This document shows, one piece after another, positions 11,606 to 21,881 of a DNA stretch of 64,000 nucleotides (its first letter is position 1; each line of letters opens with the position of its first letter). Source of the DNA: Nitzschia sp. DOCU1 (lineage: Eukaryota; Bacillariophyta; Bacillariophyceae; Bacillariales; Bacillariaceae); NCBI GenBank assembly GCA_951394045.1, contig OX595986.1:992001-1056000 (forward strand), read 5' to 3'. The notes under the pieces were generated by a model, which had not been told where the DNA came from, did no database searches, and saw only the letters and a program-made list of their open reading frames with translations. The position numbers and the translations under genes were made by a program.

Positions 11606-12565
11606 ATGTCTACGAAGTCTTCCATGAATTTCGTTCCAGATGATTACTTTGCGGTGAAAAAGTCCGGACTTTCCCAATTTCAGGCCATGAGTGCCTACTT
11701 GGGGGGTTCTGCCTTCCAAACGATCATGGACAACCCAGTCACTGCTTACAGGCAGCTTGTGCAGCAATATGCCAAGGGTTTGGATGGAAAAGCTGTTGAC
11801 CCCAAGATTGCTAGCGCCGAAGCCCAAGCTGTCTTCAGGGCCCACCCAGTCTCCGCCTCTCTTTCGGGAGTCGGACCCCGATTGATCGGTGTCGGCTTTA
11901 AGCGTGTGCCGAAGTTTGGAGTTCTGCTCGGCATTTCCTTTTTCATGGGAGAAGGCGAGTCGCCTGGATTCATTGCCGCCACTGGCGCTAGTATCTTGAG
12001 TGCTCCTTTTATTAACCCCATTCGAATGATTGAAAAGCAACAGCGTGCTTACTTCAAGCAAACTGGAGCCACCAAGCCCATTATGGAGATTCTTCGAGAA
12101 TCTGCCGCTAAGAACTTTGTTCCTCTTTTCCGAGGAACGATTCCGCTCATGGGACACTCGTTGGCGTCTGCCACTCTGGGTCTCGTCGGACAGCCCCGTC
12201 TGCAAAAGTACATTCAAACTGAGCTCGGAAACAACACTGGCATGGGACGATCGGCCACTGGTTTTGTTGCTTCTGCCGTGGTCAGTCCCATCTACGTCGT
12301 CGTCACAAACCCCTTGTCGAGATTGGAAGTTATCATGCAAACTTCCAAGATTACTGGCAAGAGCATTAGCCTGATCGAAGCTGTCAAGGAAATGATTGCT
12401 GACTCTGCTCAATTCGGTCTTCGGGGTGTCTTCCGAGGACAGGGTATTGGTATTTTCAAGGCCATTATCAGTTTGAGTCTTTTCCACGAAGGACGTCATT
12501 TCCTCCAAGACGTCTTCAAGCAGTACAACATTGACCACGGATACTTTGACCCATCTGCCCCGTAA
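11606..12565 (+). CDS. Mitochondrial carrier (SLC25)-like membrane protein
   Basis: 319 aa, single exon, from ATG 11606 (MSTKSSMNF). Three repeats of about 100 residues each hold a Pro-containing first helix: DNPVTAYRQ, NPIRMIEKQ and TNPLSRLEV. These sit where the SLC25 motif PX[DE]XX[KR] is expected, but the acidic residue is missing or shifted in each, so the salt-bridge network is degenerate. Gly-rich segments (FRGTIPL, LRGVFRGQGIGIF) match the carrier pattern of the even helices. The likely location is the mitochondrial inner membrane or another organelle membrane. The transported compound cannot be inferred. A long open frame on the opposite strand of this gene is a shadow. Confidence 0.75.
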   Translation: MSTKSSMNFVPDDYFAVKKSGLSQFQAMSAYLGGSAFQTIMDNPVTAYRQLVQQYAKGLDGKAVDPKIASAEAQAVFRAHPVSASLSGVGPRLIGVGFKRVPKFGVLLGISFFMGEGESPGFIAATGASILSAPFINPIRMIEKQQRAYFKQTGATKPIMEILRESAAKNFVPLFRGTIPLMGHSLASATLGLVGQPRLQKYIQTELGNNTGMGRSATGFVASAVVSPIYVVVTNPLSRLEVIMQTSKITGKSISLIEAVKEMIADSAQFGLRGVFRGQGIGIFKAIISLSLFHEGRHFLQDVFKQYNIDHGYFDPSAP

Positions 12566-13045
12566 ACCACAACCGGCTGCAAACAACACGAATCAGCAAA
12601 AGGCAGTCACAATTCTTGCTCCTACTACTAGATCTCACACAACCGATCATCATCATGAAATATATTTTCACTCGTCGACATACTACAGCTGATGGATGTG
12701 TAGCATCGACAAATTGCTAAAAATTAAACATGAATTGTTCTAGTCTCATGCAAAGGAGTACAGCGACGAACGCTGTATCCATACTTTCCATTGCAAAGCT
12801 CTCAAATGTAAATGGCTGTACCCAGGTAGCTGTACCGTAGTCAGAGACGACTTGATTGCGACGCGAAAAAATGAGTCTCTCGGATAACGGACAGACGGCG
12901 GTAGCCACTTGAGAAGGACAATGAAGACAAATGACAGCACGCGAAAATTCAGCGAGATGACAAAAAAAACCATTGCCTCCGTCTTGACTTTCATTACATC
13001 GCACTGCACATTGTCTTCACCCAGAATATTATTCATAGTCAACAA
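12566..13045. other. Intergenic region
   Basis: 480 bp between two plus-strand genes. No convincing gene. I searched it for an N-terminal exon of the following small membrane protein and saw none. Confidence 0.5.
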
Positions 13046-13315
13046 ATGTTACGGTGGATCTTTCAACAGGATGCCGATCTGAATTACAAGTGGATTTTCG
13101 CGATTTATCTCGCGGCATGTGCGACGGCGACCGTCTTGTATTCCTTGGAGACCTTTGCTAGCCGGCCACAAACAAAGTGGGTGGCGAATTTAAATGGGGT
13201 CTACATTGCCTTTGCGCCATATTTCCCTTGTCTGATATGGGTGCTCGTAGTGAGGCAAACTAGCCGTTGGCAGCAAAGCACGGTGCCACAAGCAGTGGAT
13301 AAAAAGGATCAATAA
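13046..13315 (+). CDS. Small membrane protein resembling the C-terminal half of an EXPERA domain
   Basis: 89 aa from ATG 13046. Two hydrophobic helices (about residues 16-36 and 51-69) are followed by a polar tail ending in KKDQ. The pattern KWI...YSLETF...NGVYIAFAPYFPCLIWVLVVR resembles the last two helices of the EXPERA family (TMEM97/sigma-2 receptor, EBP). The first half of that domain is not visible upstream. A possible splice acceptor (TTTCAACAG) lies inside the frame at about 13069, so the true exon may start there. Alternatively this is a truncated copy or a free-standing small protein. Family match is by eye only. Confidence 0.45.
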   Translation: MLRWIFQQDADLNYKWIFAIYLAACATATVLYSLETFASRPQTKWVANLNGVYIAFAPYFPCLIWVLVVRQTSRWQQSTVPQAVDKKDQ

Positions 13316-13402
13316 TAAAATGCAACAAAGTATGATATGCGTACGCCATTATGTAGTCATTACCCATTGGACTATATGTTCTTAGATTTTCACTGCCAAG
13401 TG

Positions 13403-16400
13403 TCAATGTCGCCGCAATCTTCTCCTTGGTGCGACTTCTTCTGGAGCCTCCTTCTCGGCCTGGTCTCTCTTCCTTTCGTCGGCCCCTCCCTCTTCGACTT
13501 CGAGTGCTGGATCCACGTCGGCATTCGCAGCCTCGCCACCAAGGGAATCCTTCCTTTCAGATCGTTTGTCAACACTATTGGTAGAGACGTTGGGAGGCTC
13601 GCCTTCAATTGCATGGTTTTCATCGCCCTTGGATTCGTCCGCGTCTACCTCGTTGGCCGCTTTCCGAGCCTTGCGCGATTTCTTGGCAGGACGCACAGGC
13701 AGATCGTCGCTCTCAGACCCAGTCTCGTTTTCCCTAGCTGCATTGGTAGACTGGGCAATTCGTGATGCTCGGCGTCGTTTGGACGGCGCCGCTGTTCCAG
13801 ATGCGGTGGAGGAACGAGTTGCCCGACGCTTGCGCGTCTTGAGTCCAGCAACTTCTTCCTCCTCCTTCTCACCTTCTGGCGAAGACGTACCCTCAACTTC
13901 TTCGTCATCGGCGTCGTTGCTGGGTTCAAAGGAATCATCGTCGTCATCCGGCTCGCTTTCGTTATCGGCTTCGTCGACTTTCTTGGATGAACGGCGCCCA
14001 AGCCGCTTCTTTCGCTTTGGAGACGTGGTGACTTTGACCTCTGCCTCTGCACTTGTGCGAGTTCCTCGTTTGCGTTTTCTGGGTATGGGCGCAGGGCCAT
14101 CAGAGACGCCCCCCTCCTTTTCCTCGTCCGCGTCAGTGAAAATATCGTCAGGTTCCTTCAGCGACATCTCGCGCGCCGACGAATGCCTTGAAGACCGGCG
14201 AGCTCCATCCGTTTCTTCCACCGCAGTGGCTTCCTTCTCCTTCTCCTCACCTTCTGGCAAAGGCGTACCATCAACGTCTTCGTCGTCGGCATCGTTGCTG
14301 GGTTCAAAGGAATCATCGTCGTCATCCGGCTCGCTTTCGTCATCGGCTTCGTCGACTTTCTTGGATGAACGGCGCCCAAGCCGCTTCTTTCGCTTTGGAG
14401 ACGTGGTGACTTTGACCTCTGCCTCTGCACTTGTGCGAGTTCCTCGTTTACGTTTTCTGGATCTGGGCGTAGGGCCATCAGATTTCTCCCTCTCCCTTTC
14501 TTCGTCCGCGTTACTGTCGTCATATGTCTTATTCGTGATAGAAGGGCTCAAGTGCTGGGTTGGACGGCGATTCCTGTTGCCTTCCAAAATGGGAGAGCTC
14601 AAACCTGCGAGCATCCGCTTTGGCTTTGGCTGGGAAGAATGGACAACATTTGTATCCTTCTTTGCCGCCTCTGGCTTTGATGTTCCCGGTGAATCAGGTG
14701 GATCACCGTTTTCGGCGTTAGTTACTCTGGTCTGCGCGTCACCGTCACAAGCGTCTGCGGAGGGGGATAAATTATCATTGTTGCATCTTGTTTCTTCTAC
14801 CGACCGTCCTCTGGCACGGAGATCGTCGTCGGCTTTTTCCGATGGTTTCGAGGTTTCGAGTGGGACGTTTTCTCCCTCTGACCCTGCTTCGGCATTGACA
14901 TCCTCACTAAGCTGCTCGGGCTGATTGGAAGTTTTGGCCGGGTCCTCCGCCTCGCCTTCCTCTTTCGTTGAAGTCTCAACCTGAGTGTCCTTAGAAATAT
15001 CGATGCCATTGGCGGAATCAAATTCAGTTTTGCCGGATTCTGGGTCAACCACTCCGTCCGTGATATCATCAGTCTCAACAATATCATCACTCTCGTCGTC
15101 GGAGCTGCACTCGTCAGGATAGAACTCCTCTCCCCCAACCCTCAGGTAGGTGAAGAATTCGAGGAATCGTGGTGGCCGGCCACGACGTCCGACCTTCCGA
15201 AGGACACTCGCTTGGTTGTCCTGTTCGAGAAGCAATTGGTATTCGACCAGAGTCGGCAAAGCAGGAAGTCCTTCCTTCTTACGGGTTGAAATGATATCTT
15301 TTTTCATGGGGACGGGTTTTACCTGTGTGCGAGTCTCAGGAGACGTGGATGCGGATAGCCATGATCGGCGATCTTGCCCTCTTTTCTTCACCGCCGAAGG
15401 GACCATAGCTGCCACGGATTCAAAGCGCGACTGAGGGCTTTGGGGCTGCTCGGATTTTCTAGGCGGTCGACCAACCTTCTTCTTTTGATTTTCTGCGAGG
15501 CTCACCTCTTTCTTCGTCGGCTTCTTGGAACCCTTTCCACTGTCTGAGGTCTTGCTGGACTTCTTTGGGGGCTCATCGTCGCCACTTGACTCGTCTTCGC
15601 CGGGCTTTGCCTTACGATACTTGGGCTCCCTCTTGACTACCTCCTCCCTGCAGTTGGGTGGGTAGGGGCACTTGCTGCCATCGGAGAGCAACTCAGGAAG
15701 AAGAAAATCGTCGGGTTCCTCCACTGGGGGTTCGAATACCTCTTCAGAATCCAGTACAGCTTTTCCCGGTATCGGCCGGCTTCCAAGCTCGTACTTGGGA
15801 GATTTATCCGCTTGGTGCACGCAAAATCCATCACTGGCGACTGGGACTTTGTCATCACCCAAAAACAAAAATTTTGATTTCGATCGGTATGCTCTCGCCA
15901 GCCACTCAACCAAAAACTCGATTTCGTAGTCCTTGAGAGGGCCCACCAAGCTACTCGTGTGGAGCATGGCATTAAGAGCACGGCACAATGAATCATTGTC
16001 GACGCCCTCCTCTGTATCATAGGATCGATTCCGGATCGCTGCTCCCAACGCAGAAAGGCGGCATCTGCGGGCATCGGCGGCTCTACTCGTAGGTGTACTG
16101 TCAACAATTTTCAGCTGCTTCTTCGTCATTTTGGCTTCGCTTTGCCCCTCCTCTAGGAGCGGCTCCCAGCTCGAACCAGCTTCTACCCAGTGTTCCGCCC
16201 ATCGCCAAGCCCAGCCGAGAACACGTATGCACTCAATGGCTTGATTCGTTAGTCGGGCTGCATCCGAGATCGACATTGTCGCATCCGACCTGGAGAATTT
16301 CTTTCCTGCCCTCAATTTTTCCAATTCAACCAAGTCTTCAATCTTTGCACGGAAATTGTACTCGTTGCCCCCATGAAAGTAGCAATGTACTGGGGCGAAG

Positions 16401-19400
16401 CAACGATTGTGAGGAGGTGAATAAGGATACATTATCTCTTCTTTCCAAGTGCTGGCGCCTTACTTACCAAAAAATGGTGATTCTCGGTCGTCCTCGTGCT
16501 GCACCTCATACCCCGCTTGGCGTGCGCAAGTTACGTGGACGAAATAGCCGGTTTTTCTTTCACCGCGAGCTCGACAGTTGGGGTCCGCACATTGTGCCTT
16601 GAGGCCATTGGCCAGACCACAAAGAGCACACTTTTTGTTAGCATTGACATAACCGCAGCCATTGGCCATGACTACCTGGGAACAATCCACCTTGAGGGCA
16701 ACACCGTCTATCTCCAGACCCTTCAACCAACTGAGGAAAAACAGCAACGTTAGAATATTGCGGCATTCGCTGAAGTAAATAGAAGACGACACACACTACT
16801 CACAAAGCACAGACGTAGTGCACCCAGGTATCCCGCGCCCAGACTGTCTTTTGAAACTGCTTTTCCTTATCCTTTTTGGTCCAGAAGCTCATAGTCCTGG
16901 TGACTGGCTTTGACCAACTTCTTAAGAGTAAGCCCTGCTTCTGATTACAAAACTGGCATTGTGGTTGTTCGTACTCTTCTTTGGCCTTAGCCTTTTCACT
17001 GACGAAAAAGCAGCTGAAGCATCTGAACTGCTTTTGCTCCTTGGTCACTTCACCTTCTGCAAAGCGGCACGTAAAGCAAATTACACAATCGCAGTCCTTG
17101 CAGCGCGCCAGGCCGTTTTCGTCTTTTGTCCAGCAGACTTCACAACGAAAACCGTTAAATCTCTTTGAGAGAATCTCGTCCAAGAAAATTTTCTCGTATT
17201 CTGGATTAGCCAGCGAGAGTCTTCGCTCTTTGCCGGTCTGCTTATTAAAAGGCTTTGGAGGCTCCGGAGGGGGTGGAGGTTTGGGATCTTCTGGCAGCTC
17301 CTTGGCCATTTCAATTAGAACATCGACAGACACAGGATTTTCGGGGATATCTTCCGGGTCCAGACGGGAATGAACTGGGCACATGAGCGTCCATGGATTT
17401 TGGTCGATTTTATTCCCTTCAACATCCTCTCCGTTCACCACCTCGCATACACCAATAGCTCGAGCGCACGCGAGATGAAGCCACTTATCGCAACCTTCCT
17501 GACGGCACTTGTGGTAGGCTCCACGTTGACTTTGACAAATGGTGCATCGCATACCCCTGGTACGAAACCATTCTTTGAGTGGCGAAACATCTTCTATCAT
17601 GTCAGGCTTGCCAGGGGTAACAAAATCGTATCCTTGCCACTTGGCGCAGGCGACATGCACCCACTTGGCTGTGGTGGTTTCGGGCTCGGTCTTGGACGTG
17701 TCCAGACGAGAGTATGCTCCCTTTTTCACAGGACACAGTTCGCAGCGTATCGGCAAGGGCGGCAGTGAAATGCGGCCACCTGTGCTGGTCTCGCGCGTTT
17801 CCAATTCCTTGCTCATCTTGTCTCGTTCGAAATGACGGCAGGCAATGCAGTAATAATCGCCTTCGGGGATTTCATCAATTCCATAGCAAAATTGGTGCAC
17901 GGGCACATCACAAGCCTCACAAAAGATAATCTGATTTTCTGGGGTAACTTCTCCATCGTTGCAAATGCTGCAGACTGCATTCATATCTTGTTCACACTGC
18001 TCCTGACGGGCTTGATCCAGTTCCTTGCGCCGAGCAACATAAGCCTCATGGCGCTCCAAGAGGCGTAGTTCTTCCGCACGCTGCTCACGTGCTTCAGGCT
18101 GTTCCCACGCCACTCTTTCAGCCACCACCTGCTTCATGAGAGATCGACAGCGGGGTTCCAAGGCCTTTTCCGCCTGCAGCAGCAAAGCCTGCTTGGCTTG
18201 AAGTTCCTTGAGAATTTCGTCGTCCTCGTCGTTTTTGCTTTCTTCGGCCGGTAGCGGGAAGCGCCGAAAAATATCCAGTTGTGGCATCCCCTTTTCGTTA
18301 GTCGTATCTTGCAACTCGATTTCATTTGTGACGTCGCCCGTTTCTGTCAGGGCATAAAATTTCAAGCCTGCTTCATCATCGGCTGGCAGCGTGGCTCGAA
18401 TTCCAACTACTACTTCCAGTGCCTTCCCAGTGGCACCGGTGAAAGATCTGGAATCTGCATTGGTCGTCGAAGCCCGTTTCGACCGCTGCGCTTCCGCAAA
18501 AGCCGCGTCAAAGCAGGATTTAGCCTCTTCCAACAAAGGCAGTTTGACCAGGACACGCTGGTGAAAGCTAGGCTCGGTTGTAGCGGCAGATTCGACCCCA
18601 GCAGCAGCGAAAGTTGTAGTTTCCTCTAGTTCCTTCTTTTTCAATAACGCATAGCGCGAGCTGCATTTTTTCAAATCACAAATCATGGGAACACAGGACG
18701 AAGATTCTTGCTGCTGCAAAGAGTCGTCCTTCTTGTCTACGAGTGGTAATGGAACCATTCGAAAAATGGCTTGATTCAAGTCCACCATGGCTTCTGGCGC
18801 ATTCCAAAGGCAGTACCAGACATCGGCTGCTCGAGCATGGTCCAGTGCCAGAGCAATGAGAATCATACGGACTTTCTCATTTAATTCCACGTTGGGAATA
18901 TCCACATCCACAGTTGGAGCAGCGGGCTTGGGGGTTTCCGTTGCTGGGGGCTTGGCAAGTTCTTCGGGTGCTGCCATTACAGTTTCCGGGACACCTTGAC
19001 TTTCATGGATGCTCTCCCTTGCGGCGACCGACTCGCCATCTGCCAGGCTTTCAGCAGTTTCAGCAGTAGCAGCAGCAATGGCGGATTCTCTAACAATCCA
19101 TTCACTCCCACTTCGTTGCACCATTCCTTCCATTACCATGATGAGTTCGGATTCCCTATTTTCCACCATTTGATACCATTGAAACTTGTAATGCAAGAGT
19201 GCCATGGGATGTCCCTTGTAGGACGCCACGATTCCAAACGACTGAGAAGGAGGCGTCGTATAAACCTTGTCGTCATCCAATGTCCATTGCGGCCGTACAG
19301 TATCGTCGCCACTTGGTGACCACGATGTCCAGTCATCAAAGGTCCAATCATCTTCTGTAGTAGGTAGTAACTGGAGCGACTTGGCCAGTTCTACAACACG

Positions 19401-20702
19401 TTGTCGTATGGCACTTCGGGTTGCCGTCTGTTGCAACGGCGCCGCCATTTTGGCCACCACATGAGCCGTCCCCGATTTACACCTGGATTTCACAAAGCCG
19501 TGCCTCAAAAAGTAGGCATAGACAGGATCTACAAAATCCAACGCACACTTATCATCCTCATCGCCCAGCTTGGAAACGGGCTGTTGTCGTCTTTTTGGCA
19601 AGGGTCGTCCTGCTGGTGGAATTTGCAAAAAGACATCGTGTTCCACTGTCTTGGGCAGAAAGGGCAAAGTGTCAATGTCTGGAAGGGGTGTAGGATGAGT
19701 GGGCTGCTGGGCAAAGAGCTGTCCGTCTTGTTTTTCCTCTTCTTCGTCGGTAGACAAGATGGTAGGTACCGGAATATCAAATCCTAGCAATCGTCCCAAA
19801 TAGGACAATGGATACGTATCAGGCTTGTGAAATACAAGTTCGGTCAACGTGATCAATTCGGCCCCCTGGACAGGCTCGTTCTGACTCGATTCCGAAGGAA
19901 TTTCCAAAAGTGGATTGACCAGACGATTAGGATCTTCGTCACTGACAATTTTAATGGTAGGACCACCAGTACCACCTCGACTGGCAGTAGAGGCAGCACC
20001 AGAAGCAGCAGAACGACTTGCTTGTGGACCCACTTGTTTGCGATGACTCTTTTTGCTACTCGATCCTCCCGCACTTCGACTGCTGCCATCGGCAGTATTG
20101 GCATCTTTGCGTTTGCCACTTCCAACGGGTCGACCACGTTTCTTGCGACCTGGAAGTTTACCTTGATGACGAGGGTGAGCAGTAGGCGTCTTGCTAGGAC
20201 CCTTGCTTCCCGTGGCAGTCGTCGAAGCTGGTGTTTGTGTCATTCCTACCAGGGATGCCGCCGAGGGATTTTCGAGAGAAGACGCAGGAGCACCACCGAC
20301 GACACCCGTCACGGTCGGAGTATTGGTGGCAGACGACGGCATAGTAGCCACGTTACTCGCACCCTGCGTTGAAGAAGCAGCAACGCTAGTTTGTGCCAGT
20401 GGTCCAACCGACCCTTCGGGAGTCGTACTGCGGTACGGAGCATTCGATGGAGGATTGTATCCATATGATGATCGTTGTTCGGCGGATGGAGTCGACCGAG
20501 GATCCATACCGCCCATGATCCCACTGTTGCCGCCACTTGAATAATTCGGTTGATAGCCATACGGATACGCATGGTGCTGTGGTGGTGGTGGTGGATGTTG
20601 CTGTTGCAGAGGACCACCGTACCATTGAGGAGGGGGAGGATTCATCGGTCCACCCATGCCACCATAAGGAGGAAATGACACTGGTCTCTTCTTTCTAGGC
20701 AT
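13403..20702 (-). CDS. Very large nuclear protein with PHD and extended PHD fingers
   Basis: A chromatin-reader type protein of about 2382 aa. Exons are 20702-16804, 16730-16468 and 16389-13403. Donors GTGAGT and GTAAGT and acceptors CTCAG and CCCAG give 73 and 78 bp introns and keep the frame; the last junction restores the final C-x2-H zinc ligands (VHCYFH) of an ePHD. Residues 1-300 are Pro/Ser/Ala-rich with basic stretches. A PHD finger (CSICNDGEV, about 907-960) is followed by an ePHD (CELCPVKKGAY ... CPVH, about 985-1110) as in BRPF/JADE/AF10 proteins. A second Cys-rich set starts at CEVCWTKD (about 1187) and continues through CQFCNQKQG to about 1388, crossing both introns. The C-terminal 1000 residues are acidic/basic low complexity with an internal 126-residue duplication. 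No catalytic domain seen. Target genes unknown. Confidence 0.88.
13868..14104. repeat. Direct repeat copy 1 inside the PHD gene
   Basis: 237 bp nearly identical to 14246-14482, offset 378 bp (126 codons, in frame). It encodes the segment GTRTSAEAEVKVTTSPKRKK followed by an acidic run. The two copies differ at few positions. Confidence 0.9.
14246..14482. repeat. Direct repeat copy 2 inside the PHD gene
   Basis: Partner of 13868-14104. The near-identity covers the basic KRKKRLGRRSSKK stretch and the acidic SEPDDDDDSFEPSNDADDE stretch, suggesting a recent in-frame tandem duplication or gene conversion. Confidence 0.9.
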
Positions 20703-20897
20703 GACTGCTTACTTCTGAAAACGATGATACTACTTATGATGAGCAGAAGTGAAAGATGGAACCATGACGACCCTCAAAGCTATTCGTATTAGCAACCGCC
20801 TATCCACGCTCATCATGGTCGCTTCGCCGGGTTTTTGGTGGGTGGTGTTGCTGCCGAGAGACAGGGAGCCGGCAGGCGTGCAAAGATCTTCTTTTTA

Positions 20898-20948
20898 AGT
20901 CAATCGAGTCAATCAATGACCCGCGTTTCCATTCGACTCACGTGAACT
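20898..20948. promoter_or_regulatory. Shared upstream module with CACGTG core, copy 1
   Basis: 51 bp matching 23745-23796 with few differences. It contains GTCAATCAATGACCCGCG and ends with TCACGTGAACT, including the palindromic E/G-box CACGTG. It lies 196 bp upstream of the PHD gene ATG, inverted relative to that gene. Confidence 0.5.
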
Positions 20949-21341
20949 AAAGAAGCTCTATCTTAAGGTTTGGGGATGACAGAGAGCCAAAATGTTCGCA
21001 TTATTTGTTCCTTGTTAACTTCAGCATGCCGCCCAGCATGCTAACTTCTTTCAACGTATTCTCATGACAAGCAAGAAGATGGTAGGAGGATTGAGCAATA
21101 TTCCGGGGAAGCATTAGCAAACACAGCACACACTATGTGGTGGTGCTGGAAGGTTCGGGCGTCGCCTTGCCAAGAGACGACGCCGGAAGACCTCCGTCCT
21201 TGGCGATTTCAAGGGGGCATAACATCCATTAAGCGAAGACATATTGCAACATACTGGTATGAGCAATTGATCTCTCTCGTCTACCGGTAGCCACTCTCTA
21301 GAGTAGAGAAACAATATTGATTGTCTTCGCTTTGGAGATTC

Positions 21342-21721
21342 AATTTTATATGTAATCGTTTCGCTTTTCGACGATGGTGCGTTGTTTGCAAAACTACGCG
21401 CGGGTCTGAATGCAGTGAAGCGTGCCAGTAGTTTCATAGAAGTAGTATTCTTAGTAATCCTTAAGCACAACAGGCCCGAACAACGAGAAAAAATATTCGC
21501 ATTTCGACCATGCGTTCGCAATTTTATGTAATATTCGCAGTTCAACGATGCATGCACGGTGCGTTGTTTGCACAAGAATGCGCGGGTCTAAAAGCAGCAG
21601 GCAGTGCAGCATGCCAGTTTCCTAGAGAGAACTACCGGTATGATCGTGTTCATGGTACTTCGCACATTACCACAGGCACGAATAATGAGAAGAAATATGC
21701 GCATTTCAACGATTCGTTCGA
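21342..21721. repeat. Two imperfect tandem repeats of about 178 and 202 bp
   Basis: Copy A starts at AATTTTATATGTAAT (21342) and copy B at AATTTTATGTAAT (21520). Shared blocks include GGTGCGTTGTTTGCA, GCGCGGGTCT, GTGCCAG/ATGCCAG, and an end block CGCATTTC-ACCATGCGTTCG. A partial third start (CGGGTCTGCATGGTGCA) follows at about 21729. Not obviously coding. Confidence 0.6.
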
Positions 21722-21881
21722 AAATGAATCGGGTCTGCATGGTGCAACCCAAGACCTGCTGTAGGTTTCGAGGATTTATCCTCGCTGCTATTGTCAACCC
21801 ACAAAACCAAACTACCACCAAAGTCAACGACACTGTCAAACAAGAAAGTCGATAGTACCGCCCCCCGAAGAAATTGTAATC

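Larger units (their letters stand above)
20703..21881. other. Long intergenic region with degenerate repeats
   Basis: 1.18 kb between the PHD gene and the vWA gene. It holds a CACGTG module (20898-20948) and two imperfect tandem repeats (21342-21721). An 84-codon ATG frame at 21510 lies inside the repeats and has no recognisable features. Confidence 0.5.

Noticed and set aside
11564..12589. 341-codon minus-strand frame
   Set aside because: Exactly antisense to the carrier-like gene, with no recognisable domain; the plus frame has three carrier repeats.
13566..14924. 452-codon plus-strand frame, Ser-rich
   Set aside because: It is antisense to the acidic/basic repeats of the PHD gene; GA-rich codon repeats on one strand keep the other strand open. 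The minus frame continues real zinc-finger coding.
19827..20372. 181-codon plus-strand frame, Thr/Arg/Ser-rich
   Set aside because: Antisense to the low-complexity N-terminus of the PHD gene; composition mirrors that region.
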